NCBI GenBank assembly: GCA_017411905.1
Contig: JAFQPB010000056.1
Location: forward strand, 1-43,759
Source: Oscillospiraceae bacterium
GTDB lineage: Bacteria > Bacillota_A > Clostridia > Oscillospirales > Oscillospiraceae
Reading direction: 5' to 3'
Length of the DNA: 43,759 nt
Below, piece by piece: positions 7,353 to 17,239 of this stretch; position 1 is the first letter of the stretch; every line of letters starts with the position of its first letter. The position numbers were made by a program, and so were the translations under genes. Under the pieces are notes generated by a model that worked only from the letters and a program-made list of their open reading frames with translations, made no database searches and was not told the DNA's origin.

Positions 7353-8006
7353 ATGTATACCGTAAATGACCTTTACGATCTCGGCCATTCCAAGGCCGGG
7401 GAGTATCTAAAGCAATTCACATACCCGTGGGAGGCACTTGGTGGCATCAAAGCCCTGATCCTCGAATTGGGAGAAAATTTGGGAGAAGAATATGAAGAAA
7501 CAGCCCCGCAGGTTTGGGTGCATAAGACGGCGAAGGTGGCACCTACTGCCTATTTAGGTGCGCCCTGCATCATTGGCGAAAATACGGAGGTGCGCCATGG
7601 TGCTTTTATCCGCGGCAGTGCGCTGGTAGGCGACGGCTGTGTGGTGGGCAACTCCGTAGAGCTAAAGAATGTCATTCTTTTTGACAGCGTGCAGGTGCCC
7701 CACTACAATTATGTGGGGGACAGCATTTTGGGCTACAAGGCCCATATGGGTGCCGGGTCTATTACCTCCAATGTAAAGTCTGATAAAACCTTGGTGGTGA
7801 TCCACACCGACCCGGCAATTCCTACGGGAATCAAAAAGGTCGGTGCGATGCTGGGCGATTTTGTAGAGGTGGGCTGTAACAGCGTCCTCAATCCCGGTAC
7901 GGTCATCGGCAAAAATTCCAATGTCTATCCGCTGTCCTGCGTAAGAGGCGTAATTCCCGCAAACAGCATTTATAAGACTGGCGGTATCGTCGTGACCAAG
8001 AAATAA
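7353..8006 (+). CDS. Left-handed beta-helix acetyltransferase, GlmU C-domain-like
   Basis: A 217-residue protein made mostly of hexapeptide repeats (isoleucine-patch acyltransferase fold), for example VAPTAYLGAPCIIGENTEVR and later VGCNSVLNPGTVIGKNSNV. HYNYVGDSILG (His117) followed by GAGSITSN matches the acetyltransferase centre of GlmU, where the equivalent His is catalytic. The GlmU uridylyltransferase domain is absent and a short unknown helical N-terminus (1-50) takes its place. It probably acetylates an amino sugar phosphate or nucleotide sugar. Immediate linkage to glmM (10-nt gap) supports a role in UDP-GlcNAc supply or a side branch of it. A full GlmU may exist elsewhere, in which case this is a paralogue. 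Confidence 0.82.
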   Translation: MYTVNDLYDLGHSKAGEYLKQFTYPWEALGGIKALILELGENLGEEYEETAPQVWVHKTAKVAPTAYLGAPCIIGENTEVRHGAFIRGSALVGDGCVVGNSVELKNVILFDSVQVPHYNYVGDSILGYKAHMGAGSITSNVKSDKTLVVIHTDPAIPTGIKKVGAMLGDFVEVGCNSVLNPGTVIGKNSNVYPLSCVRGVIPANSIYKTGGIVVTKK

Positions 8007-8016
8007 GGAGTAATTT

Positions 8017-9405
8017 ATGGGTAAGTATTTTGGAACAGACGGCTTCCGGGGCGAGGCCAACAATGACTTGACTGCTGACCACGCCTATAAGGTCGGCCGC
8101 TTTTTGGGTTGGTACTATGGAGAACTAAAACGTCGGGCAGGAAATGAAGAGCCTGCAAAAATCGTTATCGGTAAGGACACCCGCCGCTCAAGTTATATGT
8201 TTGAGTATACCTTGGCAGCCGGTATTACCGCTTCCGGTGCCGATGCCTATCTGATGCACGTCACCACTACCCCCTCCGTTGCCTATATTGCCAAGGTAGA
8301 CGGCTTTGACTGCGGCATAATGATCTCTGCCAGCCATAATCCCTATTACGACAATGGAATTAAGCTCATTAACGGACAGGGCGAAAAGATGGACGAGGAA
8401 ACCATCGCGCTGGTGGAAGCCTATATTGATGGGGAATTGGAATTATTTGGAAGGAAATGGGACACACTGCCCTTTGGACAAAAGGAAAAGGTGGGCATTT
8501 CTGTGGACTACGCATCCGGCAGAAACCGCTATATCGGCTACCTGATCAGCCTTGGTATGTACTCCTTTAAGGATATAAAGGTGGGGCTGGACTGCGCCAA
8601 CGGTGCGGCTTGGAATATTGCCAAGTCTGTTTTTGATGCGTTGGGTGCCAAGACCTATGTGATCAATGCAGACCCGGATGGCGTAAACATCAATACAAAC
8701 GCCGGCTCTACCCATATTGAGGTGCTCCAAAAATTCGTGGTGGAGAACGGGCTGGATGTGGGCTTTGCCTTTGATGGAGATGCAGACCGCTGTCTTTGCG
8801 TGGACGAGAAGGGCAATATCATCACCGGTGACCACATCCTTTATGCCCTTGGCTGCTATATGCAGGAAAAAGGACAACTGGATAATAATACAGTGGTTAC
8901 CACGGTTATGTCTAATTTTGGCCTGTATAAGGCTCTGGACGAAAAGGGCATCGGCTACGCCAAAACCAAGGTAGGCGACAAGTATGTCTATGAATATATG
9001 GTGCAAAATGGCTGCCGCGTTGGTGGTGAGCAGTCCGGCCATATTATCATTTCTAAATATGCTACCACCGGTGACGGCATTCTTACCAGCCTAAAGATGA
9101 TGGAAGTGATGCTCGCTAAGAAAAAGAAGATGAGCAGGCTTTTCGAGGGCTTGACCATTTATCCCCAGGTGCTGAAAAACGTCCGGGTGAAATCCAAGCC
9201 CGATGCCCAAAACGATCCTGCGGTACAGGCGGCAGTCAAGGCAGTGGCCGACCGTCTGGGCGATACAGGACGGATCCTTGTCCGGGAGTCCGGCACCGAG
9301 CCGGTGATCCGGGTGATGGTGGAGGCACCTACCAAGGAGCAATGTCAAAGCTGTGTGGATGAGGTCGTAGATGTGATCTGCGCGCAAGGCCACGCGAGAG
9401 TATAA
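8017..9405 (+). CDS. glmM: Phosphoglucosamine mutase
   Basis: A 462-residue alpha-D-phosphohexomutase that converts glucosamine-6-phosphate to glucosamine-1-phosphate for peptidoglycan precursors. The N-terminus MGKYFGTDGFRG is typical. The phosphoserine loop is ISASHNP with catalytic Ser106. The metal loop DGDADR has Asp253, Asp255 and Asp257. The sugar-binding loop is GGEQSGH, and the C-terminal phosphate-binding loop is RESGTEP. The length is slightly above the usual 445-450. It follows the GlmU-like gene at 10 nt and is the last gene of that unit; a hairpin-rich repeat lies behind it. Confidence 0.95.
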   Translation: MGKYFGTDGFRGEANNDLTADHAYKVGRFLGWYYGELKRRAGNEEPAKIVIGKDTRRSSYMFEYTLAAGITASGADAYLMHVTTTPSVAYIAKVDGFDCGIMISASHNPYYDNGIKLINGQGEKMDEETIALVEAYIDGELELFGRKWDTLPFGQKEKVGISVDYASGRNRYIGYLISLGMYSFKDIKVGLDCANGAAWNIAKSVFDALGAKTYVINADPDGVNINTNAGSTHIEVLQKFVVENGLDVGFAFDGDADRCLCVDEKGNIITGDHILYALGCYMQEKGQLDNNTVVTTVMSNFGLYKALDEKGIGYAKTKVGDKYVYEYMVQNGCRVGGEQSGHIIISKYATTGDGILTSLKMMEVMLAKKKKMSRLFEGLTIYPQVLKNVRVKSKPDAQNDPAVQAAVKAVADRLGDTGRILVRESGTEPVIRVMVEAPTKEQCQSCVDEVVDVICAQGHARV

Positions 9406-9413
9406 CACAAATG

Positions 9414-9530
9414 GCCCCCTCTGACGAGGGGGCTGTCAGCTTTGCTGACAGGGGGAGAGAATATTGTTTTTCTCTCCATCCGTCTTTTGCTTCGCAAAAT
9501 CCACCTCCCGCATCAGAGGGGGACGCGTAG
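9414..9530. repeat. Hairpin-rich intergenic repeat, family A (divergent copy)
   Basis: GCCCCCTC/GAGGGGGC (9414-9421, 9426-9433) is followed at once by CTGTCAGC/GCTGACAG (9433-9440, 9444-9451). A GGAGAGA/TCTCTCC pair and a TTTTGC-TTCG-CAAAA hairpin come next, and the element ends in a G-rich arm related to its start. The same order of modules is seen at 12930-12978 and 20231-20346. The first hairpins may also end glmM transcription, though no T-run follows. Confidence 0.6.
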
Positions 9531-9574
9531 AAGAAAATGTAAAAAATTATTCACATATAAATTACAAATAGTAC

Positions 9575-9603
9575 TTGCATTTTCTGGAGATATAGGCTAT
9601 TAT
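9575..9603 (+). promoter_or_regulatory. groESL promoter
   Basis: TTGCAT (9575-9580), 17 bp, TATTAT (9598-9603). The predicted transcript start falls at the edge of the CIRCE element. Confidence 0.85.
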
Positions 9604-9612
9604 ATAGAAAAG

Positions 9613-9639
9613 TTAGCACTCGGTCTGGTTGAGTGCTAA
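9613..9639 (+). promoter_or_regulatory. CIRCE operator (HrcA binding site)
   Basis: TTAGCACTC (9613-9621), 9-nt spacer, GAGTGCTAA (9631-9639): the full consensus inverted repeat of the HrcA heat-shock repressor, placed directly after the groESL promoter. Confidence 0.97.
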
Positions 9640-9698
9640 TAAAAATGTAGATGTTTGGGTGTATGCCCGATCTAAATACCCGATATGGAGGAAAGTAT

Positions 9699-9974
9699 AT
9701 GAAACTCAAACCGTTGGCAGATAACATTCTGCTCAAAGCTGCCGAAGCAGAGGCAACCACCTCTTCCGGCATCATTCTCGCCACTACCAACAAAGAAAGC
9801 TCCGGCATTTACGATGTTGTGGCCGCAGGCCCCGGCACCAAGGATGTGGCCGTTACCGTTAAGGTGGGCGATAAGGTTGTAGTCGGCAAGTACACCGGCA
9901 GCGAGTTTAAGCTGGATGGCGAAGACTACAAGTTTGTAAAGCAGGATGAGATCCTTGCGATCGTTACCGAGTAA
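9699..9974 (+). CDS. groES: Co-chaperonin GroES
   Basis: A 91-residue protein that caps the GroEL ring during protein folding. It starts MKLKPLADNILLK and shows the mobile-loop region (AEATTSSGIILATTNKE, about 17-33) and the conserved GDKVVVGKYTG and EILAIV of the family. The frame is open from 9651, but ATG 9699 has GGAGGAAA just upstream and gives the normal length. It lies 60 nt behind CIRCE, so expression should be released by heat or misfolding stress through HrcA. groEL follows after 18 nt. Confidence 0.97.
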   Translation: MKLKPLADNILLKAAEAEATTSSGIILATTNKESSGIYDVVAAGPGTKDVAVTVKVGDKVVVGKYTGSEFKLDGEDYKFVKQDEILAIVTE

Positions 9975-9977
9975 TGA

Positions 9978-11627
<1,650 letters not shown>

Positions 11628-11635
11628 AAATAAAC

Positions 11636-11670
11636 GCTGTACCGGCTTGCCGGTACAGCATTTTTATTTT
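11636..11670. terminator. Bidirectional terminator between groEL and tcdA
   Basis: A perfect 10-bp stem GCTGTACCGG (11636-11645) with CCGGTACAGC (11650-11659) around CTTG. T-rich tails lie on both sides, serving the two convergent genes. Confidence 0.9.
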
Positions 11671-12389
11671 CCTGTAATGTCCCGGATGACTTGACCGGCA
11701 ATCATAAGACCTGCCGCCGCAGGCACAAAGGAAACAGAGCCGGGCAGCGCATTTCTGCCCTCGGGCAATTCGCTTAAGATGGGGTCATCAGGCGCAATAT
11801 CCGGCTTTATGGGCTCTTCCAGAGAGTACAGCACCTTTAATTTTTCGATGCCCCTTTTGCGGCATTCCTTGCGCATAATGCGGGCAAGGGGACAGACGCT
11901 GGTCTCGTAAATATCCCCAATTCGGAATGCGGTAGGGTCTAACTTGTTGCCTGTGCCGAGACAGCAGAGGATGGGCACGTTCGCTTCTTTTGCCGCCTGC
12001 ACAAGTGCCAGCTTGCCCGTGACCGTATCAATGGCATCTACCACATAGGTATACCTCGAAAAGTCAAATTCCGCCTTGGTGTCCGGTCCGAAGAATTGAT
12101 GCCGAGCGATGACTTTTATCTCCGGGTCGATGGCCTGCACCCGCAGTCTCGCCGCCTCGGACTTTTCCATACCAACGGTCTCCCGGGTGGCGAGGATCTG
12201 GCGGTTGATATTGGATAAGCTGACGGTGTCGTGATCCACAAGCTCCAATGTCCCCACACCGCACCGCGCCAGCGCTTCCACCACATAGCCGCCCACACCG
12301 CCAAGACCAAAGACCGCAATGTGGGCATTTTTCAGTTTATCCATCCCATCGCTTCCCAAAAGCAGCCGGGTCCGGGAATAGGCATCCAT
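11664..12389 (-). CDS. tcdA: tRNA threonylcarbamoyladenosine dehydratase
   Basis: A 241-residue E1-like (ThiF/MoeB/HesA) adenylating enzyme. The nucleotide loop is GLGGVGGY (about 28-35), with NINRQ near 60 and the acidic VDAID near 117. The segment SVCPLARIMRKECRKRGI (about 166) is typical of TcdA/CsdL, which uses ATP to cyclise t6A37 of tRNA to ct6A. There is no rhodanese or second catalytic domain, as expected for TcdA. Length and start (ATG with GGAGGTG upstream) fit. It stands alone, convergent with groEL and divergent from a small unknown gene. Confidence 0.9.
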   Translation of the reverse strand: MDAYSRTRLLLGSDGMDKLKNAHIAVFGLGGVGGYVVEALARCGVGTLELVDHDTVSLSNINRQILATRETVGMEKSEAARLRVQAIDPEIKVIARHQFFGPDTKAEFDFSRYTYVVDAIDTVTGKLALVQAAKEANVPILCCLGTGNKLDPTAFRIGDIYETSVCPLARIMRKECRKRGIEKLKVLYSLEEPIKPDIAPDDPILSELPEGRNALPGSVSFVPAAAGLMIAGQVIRDITGK

Positions 12390-12413
12390 GGCGCACCTCC
12401 AAGTTTTTTTCTT

Positions 12414-12442
12414 AGTATAGCATAGATTTCTACGCTTGTAAA
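12414..12442 (-). promoter_or_regulatory. tcdA promoter
   Basis: Minus strand: TTTACA (12442-12437), 17 bp, TATACT (12419-12414). Confidence 0.78.
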
Positions 12443-12453
12443 ACAGGAAATTA

Positions 12454-12482
12454 TTGACAGCGCGCCTTTATCCTATTAAAAT
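12454..12482 (+). promoter_or_regulatory. Promoter of the small unknown gene
   Basis: TTGACA (12454-12459), 17 bp, TAAAAT (12477-12482), the same boxes as the rny promoter. Its -35 lies 11 bp from the divergent tcdA -35. Confidence 0.82.
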
Positions 12483-12543
12483 ATGAGTGTACCGTTCCGG
12501 CTACGTGCCTTTTCACTTATTTATGCGTATGGGAGGATATGTT

Positions 12544-12855
12544 ATGGATCCGTTCATCTCCAAAAAAGTTAAAGAATTATTATGCATAGAATATGGTATT
12601 TGTTTATATGAAATCTACGGCGTGTATTATGATTTTGTCAAAACATATGTTGCGTACATTTACTTCAAAAACAATGAAGAATTGGCCGCATTAACCGCAG
12701 AAAAAGGAGACGAAATCAAATCCATTTATACCAGTTACCTTCAGCAGCACGGCTATATGCCTGGCGAAATTGAGGTGCTTCACTTCCATTTTGATTCGGA
12801 TGAGAATGTTCAAGCAAACTACGGTGGCAATTATTTTCACGCAACTAGAGCATGA
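12544..12855 (+). CDS. Small protein of unknown function
   Basis: A 103-residue soluble protein, not recognised. It is rich in Tyr and acidic residues (for example CIEYGICLYEIYGVYYDF near residue 13). Charged helix-like and strand-like stretches alternate (FKNNEELAALTAEKGDEIKS; EIEVLHFHFDSDENVQANYGG), and there is no signal peptide or membrane helix. GGGAGG (12531-12536) lies 7 nt before ATG 12544, which is preferred over upstream starts. A good promoter and a terminator-like repeat downstream argue that it is expressed. The codon choice is more A/T-rich than that of the neighbouring operons, which may point to acquisition. No context suggests a role. Confidence 0.7.
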   Translation: MDPFISKKVKELLCIEYGICLYEIYGVYYDFVKTYVAYIYFKNNEELAALTAEKGDEIKSIYTSYLQQHGYMPGEIEVLHFHFDSDENVQANYGGNYFHATRA

Positions 12856-12880
12856 ACGCAAGGAACGGACAAAGAAGTGC

Positions 12881-12905
12881 GGGCGCATCGTGATGCGCCC
12901 CTACG
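12881..12905. repeat. Short palindromic repeat, family B
   Basis: GGGCGCATC (12881-12889) and GATGCGCCC (12892-12900) are followed by the shared tail CTACGG. Related copies lie at 20841, 20885, 24689, 24742, 35714 and 39915. Confidence 0.65.
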
Positions 12906-12929
12906 GATTCTGTCGAACATTATTTATCC

Positions 12930-12990
12930 CCTCATCCGTCAGCCTGTTCGGCTGCCACCTTCCCCCTTGGGGGAAGGCTTTTTATTTTTT
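12930..12990. repeat. Family A repeat (inverted copy), doubling as terminator
   Basis: On the minus strand this reads the same module order as 20231-20272: a CCTTCCCCC/GGGGGAAGG hairpin (12958-12966, 12969-12977), then GTGGCAGCC, then GGCTGACGGATGAGG. On the plus strand the hairpin is followed by CTTTTTATTTTTT, so it should also terminate transcription of the small gene upstream. Confidence 0.72.
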
Positions 12991-12994
12991 CCTC

Positions 12995-13024
12995 TTGCAA
13001 ATTGGAAAAGAATTGTTATATTAT
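12995..13024 (+). promoter_or_regulatory. Promoter of the trmH-like to rnc operon
   Basis: TTGCAA (12995-13000) with TATATT (13017-13022, 16 bp) or TATTAT (13019-13024, 18 bp). It sits just behind the terminator-like repeat. Confidence 0.7.
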
Positions 13025-13059
13025 ATTGTATAACATTAAAATAACAATTGAGGTTTTCT

Positions 13060-13830
13060 ATGAAAACACAAAAGGAATATATTTCCTCCCGGAAAAATCC
13101 CCTCATTCAGCAGGTGCGCCGTCTCCTCAGCTCCCGGAAGGAGCGGGAGTGCGCCGGTCTTTTCGTCTCCGATGGCACCAAGCTCTTAGAGGAAGCCATC
13201 CGTTGGGACGGGCAGCTTACCACCGTTATCCATACGGAAAATATCGCAGTTTCCCTGCCGGAGGATATTCGGGAGGTTATTGTTCCTGAGGAGATTATGG
13301 AATACATCTCTCCGATGGCAACGCCCCAGGGCGCGCTGTTTCTCTGCCGCCTGCCGGAAAAGAAGGAATTTATCCCCCAGAACGGTATGCTGATCTTGGA
13401 CGGCATTCAAGACCCCGGTAACTTAGGCACCATTCTTCGAACTGCCGATGCCCTCGACGTGCCCGTGGTACTGCTGCCCGGCTGTGCAGACCCTTACAGC
13501 CACAAGGTGGTTCGCGCCTCGATGGGTGCCATCTTCCGCACACCGGTGATGGAAGCCGACTTTGAGACCGTCAAAGCCGCCTGCGAAAAGGCAGATATCC
13601 CCTTGGCAGTCACGGCACTGCGGGAGGATGCCGCAGATATCCGCACCGCCCCTGTTTCGAAGATGGCAGTGGTCATCGGCAGTGAGGGGCAGGGTGTCAG
13701 CAAAGCCGTTATGGATGCCTGCACCAAATACCTGATTATCCCGATGAATCCCCGCTGTGAATCCCTGAATGCCGCCATCGCGGCCTCTATTGTGATGTGG
13801 CAAATGAAGAACGATAAAGAGAAGGTGTAA
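13060..13830 (+). CDS. TrmH/SpoU family RNA 2'-O-methyltransferase
   Basis: A 256-residue SPOUT-class methyltransferase that uses SAM to 2'-O-methylate rRNA or tRNA. The N-terminal substrate-binding part (about 5-95; SSRKNPLIQQVRRLLSSR) resembles the L30e-like domain of 23S rRNA methyltransferases. The knot motifs are all present: ILDGIQDPGNLGTILRTAD near 113 (motif 1), VVIGSEGQGVS near 206 (motif 2) and ESLNAAIAASIVMW near 234 (motif 3). The exact target nucleotide cannot be read. ATG 13060 has a GAGG site and is preferred to TTG 13048. It is the first gene of the operon; dprA follows after 2 nt. Confidence 0.9.
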   Translation: MKTQKEYISSRKNPLIQQVRRLLSSRKERECAGLFVSDGTKLLEEAIRWDGQLTTVIHTENIAVSLPEDIREVIVPEEIMEYISPMATPQGALFLCRLPEKKEFIPQNGMLILDGIQDPGNLGTILRTADALDVPVVLLPGCADPYSHKVVRASMGAIFRTPVMEADFETVKAACEKADIPLAVTALREDAADIRTAPVSKMAVVIGSEGQGVSKAVMDACTKYLIIPMNPRCESLNAAIAASIVMWQMKNDKEKV

Positions 13831-13832
13831 AA

Positions 13833-15047
13833 ATGCTGCTTTACTGGATATGGTTTGCAGAAATTGAAGAGATTCCCCTCTGGCAAAAGCATATCCTTTT
13901 GCAGTACTTTAGTGACCCGGAGGAGCTGTATCACGCTAGCCCGGAAGCATTTTCCCAAATCCCGGACATTACAGAGACCATCGTAAAAGCCTTGCAGGAT
14001 AAGGAGCTATCCAAGGCCGAGCATATTTTGCGTATCTGTTTTGAAAAGAACATTCATCTATTGACCCTACGCGACAAAGACTATCCCACGGGACTGAAAA
14101 ACACCAAAGATGCGCCTATTGTTCTTTATGTAAAAGGCACGCTCCCTGACTTGGATAACACCCCGGCTATCGCGATCGTGGGTACCCGAAGGGCAACGGC
14201 CTACGGTATGGCGGTGGCGCACCGCTTCGGCGCACAGATCAGTGCCTGCGGCGGTATCGTCCTCTCCGGCGGTGCGGTGGGCATCGATACGCTGGCACTT
14301 ACCGGTGCGCTCACCACCAGAGCACCGGTCATTGCAGTGCTGGCAGGCGGCTTGGATGTGATTTACCCAAAATCCAATACCGTCCTCTTTTCCCAAATTG
14401 AAAAACAGGGCTGTCTGCTCTCCCAGTACCCGCCGGGGACACCCCACTACCGATGGAATTTTCCGGTGCGAAACCGGGTGCTCAGCGGTCTGAGTGACGG
14501 TGTGTTGGTGATCGAAGCACCTGCAAAAAGCGGTGCGCTGATTACGGCGGATTCTGCCTTGGAGCAGGGGAGGGACGTTTTTGTTACCCCCGGTAATGTG
14601 GATCTGCCCGCCTGTGCCGGCAGCAATGCCCTTTTGCAGGATCGGGCAATGATCGCACTCAGCGGTTGGGACGTGATAAAGGAATACAGTTCCCTCTACC
14701 CGGACAAAGTACGAAAAGCAGACCCCCCGAAGCCTTTCTATCGGGAGCCGGAGACCCTTGCGGTGGCATCTGCCGTTGCTGTTCCAGCAGAAAAGAAAGA
14801 AAAACCCAAGAAAATTCCCGTTGACAAGGAGGAAAAATCCTCTTATAGTGTCATAGAACCCGACCTCTCCTCGCTGGGTGAGCAGGAAAGAGCCGTACTC
14901 CAATGTCTCAGCAAAACACCCCGGCCTGTGGATGAGGTCATCGCAGAGGCCGGAATCCCCTCGCAGAAAGTACTATCCATTCTCACAATGCTGGCTATCC
15001 GTGGCTTTACCAAAAATCATCCCGGTGGCTTAGTTTCCCGTAAATAA
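13833..15047 (+). CDS. dprA: DNA processing protein DprA
   Basis: A 404-residue DprA/Smf protein, which loads RecA on incoming single-stranded DNA in transformation. A helical N-terminal (SAM-like) region spans about 1-75. The Rossmann core carries IVGTRRATAYG near 111, VLSGGAVGIDTLA near 133, VLAGGLDVIYP near 167 and FPVRNRVLSGLSDGVLVIEA near 206. A charged linker rich in Lys/Pro/Glu (about 298-335) leads to a winged-helix C-terminal domain (about 340-404; LSKTPRPVDEVIAEAGIP). All core motifs are intact. The position before topA is the classical Gram-positive arrangement. Confidence 0.95.
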   Translation: MLLYWIWFAEIEEIPLWQKHILLQYFSDPEELYHASPEAFSQIPDITETIVKALQDKELSKAEHILRICFEKNIHLLTLRDKDYPTGLKNTKDAPIVLYVKGTLPDLDNTPAIAIVGTRRATAYGMAVAHRFGAQISACGGIVLSGGAVGIDTLALTGALTTRAPVIAVLAGGLDVIYPKSNTVLFSQIEKQGCLLSQYPPGTPHYRWNFPVRNRVLSGLSDGVLVIEAPAKSGALITADSALEQGRDVFVTPGNVDLPACAGSNALLQDRAMIALSGWDVIKEYSSLYPDKVRKADPPKPFYREPETLAVASAVAVPAEKKEKPKKIPVDKEEKSSYSVIEPDLSSLGEQERAVLQCLSKTPRPVDEVIAEAGIPSQKVLSILTMLAIRGFTKNHPGGLVSRK

Positions 15048-15064
15048 TATTATCGGAGGAAAAA

Positions 15065-17239
15065 ATGGCAAAAGCATCCTATCTCGTTATTGTGGAGTCT
15101 CCCTCCAAAGCAAAAACCATTGGTAAATATTTAGGACCGGACTATACCGTCCGCGCCAGTATGGGTCACCTGCGTGACCTGCCCAAGAGCACAATAGGCG
15201 TAGACATTGAGGGCGGCTTTATCCCCCAGTATCTGCCCCTTTCCGGCAAAGGAGAGACCATTTCTGAACTGAAAAAGCTCTCTGCAGGTGCAGATGCTGT
15301 CTATCTTGCAACTGACCCTGACCGGGAGGGCGAAGCCATTTCGTGGCATTTGAAAGAGCTACTGAGTCTGCCTGAAGAAAAAATCCGCCGGGTCACCTTT
15401 AACGAAATTACCCAAAAGGTGGTGCAGGCTTCCATCGCCGCGCCCCGGGATATTGATTATGACCTTGTGGATGCCCAGCAAGCCCGCCGGGTGCTTGACC
15501 GGATCGTAGGCTATCAGCTTTCGCCTCTGCTGTGGAAGAAGGTTCGCCGTGGCTTGAGTGCAGGCAGAGTGCAGTCTGTTGCGACCCGCTTGGTAGTGGA
15601 TCGGGAAAATGAGATCCGCGCCTTTGTACCCCAAGAATACTGGACCTTTGATGTAGACCTGCAATGTATCGGGAAGGACGGTGCCTTTACTGCTGCCTAT
15701 TACGGCAGCCCCAAAAAGCGGGAGCTGAAAAACGAGGCAGAGGCCTTAGCGGTCAAAAATGATGTAGACGGCAAGATTTTTACCGTCAGAGACGTAAAGC
15801 ACAGCGAGAAAAAACGCTCTGCTGCGCCTCCTTTTACTACTTCCACCCTCCAGCAGGAGGCTTCCCGGAAGCTGAATATGACCCCTAGCCGCACTATGTC
15901 CATCGCCCAGCAGCTTTATGAAGGCGTAGATGTGCCCGGTGCAGGCACCACCGGTCTTATTACCTATATGCGTACCGACTCTTTGAGACTCAGCAACGAG
16001 GCGATGGACGATGCCGCCCGGTTTATTTGCAATCGGTACGGAAAAGCCTACTATTACGGCAAGCACCACGTCTTTAAGGGCAAATCCGGCATTCAGGATG
16101 CCCACGAAGCCATCCGTCCCACCCATGTGGAATTAGACCCCGAAAGCATTAAGGATGCCTTGAGCCGCGAGCAGTACCGGCTTTATAAGCTGATTTGGAG
16201 TCGTTTTCTTGCATCCCAAATGGCAAATGCCCTTTACGATACCTTTTCTATCGAAACGGAGTGTGCAGGCCATATTTTCCGGTCTTCCCACCAGAGCCTG
16301 AAATTTGCAGGCTTTATGGCCCTTTATGAGGAGGGGCGTGACGACGACGAAGAAGTCGTTGGCTTTCCGCTGCCGGAGCTGAAAGCCGGCGATGAGGCCA
16401 CCGCCACAGACCTGCGCCTAAGTCAGCACTTCACTCAGCCTCCCGCCCGGTACACGGAAGCGACGCTTGTCAAAGCTATGGAGGAGCAGGGCGTTGGCCG
16501 CCCCTCTACCTATGCGGGTATCGTCTCGACCATTCAAGACCGGGAATATGTGCAAAAGACCGAAAAGAAGCTCTATCCCACCGCCCTTGGTGAGGTGGTG
16601 ACAGGTCTTATGCTGGAGCATTTCCACGATATTATCGACGTAGAATTTACTGCCGGTATGGAAGCAAAACTTGATGAAGTGGAAACCGGAAAACAGAACT
16701 GGAAGGCACTGCTTGCAGATTTTTACAAGGATTTCCACAAGGAAATGGTAGATGCGGAAGCTGCCTTGGAGGGCACACGGCTCAAAGTACCGGACGAGGT
16801 CTCCGAGGAAATCTGCGAGGTCTGCGGACGGAATATGGTGGTAAAGGTTGGCCGTTTTGGCAAATTCCTTGCCTGCCCCGGTTTCCCGGAGTGTAAGAAT
16901 ACCAAACCCATCGTGGAAAAAATGCCCGGCCGCTGCCCTAAATGCGGTGATACGCTCTTAAAGCGCAAGAGCAAGCGGGGCTACGCCTACTACGCATGTC
17001 AGAAGGGCGCTGAGTGCGGCTTTATGACTTGGGACGTACCTACGGCAAACGATTGCCCGGTCTGCGGACAGACGATGTTCAAAAAGTCCGGCAAGGGTCG
17101 TATGAAGCCCTTCTGCATTAACGAAAAGTGCGAAAATTTCCTGCCTGAGGATAAGCGGGGCTACTATAAGAAGGGCGAAGAGAAAGAAAAAGACACCCCT
17201 ACGAAGACGAAGAAAGCCGCCGGAGGAAAGAAAAAATGA
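15065..17239 (+). CDS. topA: DNA topoisomerase I
   Basis: A 724-residue type IA topoisomerase that relaxes negative supercoils. The TOPRIM domain has VESPSKAKTIGKYL (Glu11) and TDPDREGEA with Asp84 and Asp86. The cleavage domain carries GLITYMRTDS with the active Tyr301. The C-terminal part holds three four-cysteine zinc units: CEVCG with CPGFPEC, CPKCG with CQKGAEC, and CPVCG with CINEKC. A Lys-rich tail ends the protein. The ribosome site GGAGG lies 8 nt upstream. The stop overlaps the start of trmFO by 4 nt, so the two are coupled. Confidence 0.98.
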   Translation: MAKASYLVIVESPSKAKTIGKYLGPDYTVRASMGHLRDLPKSTIGVDIEGGFIPQYLPLSGKGETISELKKLSAGADAVYLATDPDREGEAISWHLKELLSLPEEKIRRVTFNEITQKVVQASIAAPRDIDYDLVDAQQARRVLDRIVGYQLSPLLWKKVRRGLSAGRVQSVATRLVVDRENEIRAFVPQEYWTFDVDLQCIGKDGAFTAAYYGSPKKRELKNEAEALAVKNDVDGKIFTVRDVKHSEKKRSAAPPFTTSTLQQEASRKLNMTPSRTMSIAQQLYEGVDVPGAGTTGLITYMRTDSLRLSNEAMDDAARFICNRYGKAYYYGKHHVFKGKSGIQDAHEAIRPTHVELDPESIKDALSREQYRLYKLIWSRFLASQMANALYDTFSIETECAGHIFRSSHQSLKFAGFMALYEEGRDDDEEVVGFPLPELKAGDEATATDLRLSQHFTQPPARYTEATLVKAMEEQGVGRPSTYAGIVSTIQDREYVQKTEKKLYPTALGEVVTGLMLEHFHDIIDVEFTAGMEAKLDEVETGKQNWKALLADFYKDFHKEMVDAEAALEGTRLKVPDEVSEEICEVCGRNMVVKVGRFGKFLACPGFPECKNTKPIVEKMPGRCPKCGDTLLKRKSKRGYAYYACQKGAECGFMTWDVPTANDCPVCGQTMFKKSGKGRMKPFCINEKCENFLPEDKRGYYKKGEEKEKDTPTKTKKAAGGKKK

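Noticed and set aside
8443..9042. Long minus-strand ORF opposite glmM (and similar ones opposite groEL, ispH-rpsA, DUF711 and trmFO)
   Set aside because: Shadow frames of strongly coding genes; no ribosome sites and no family resemblance.
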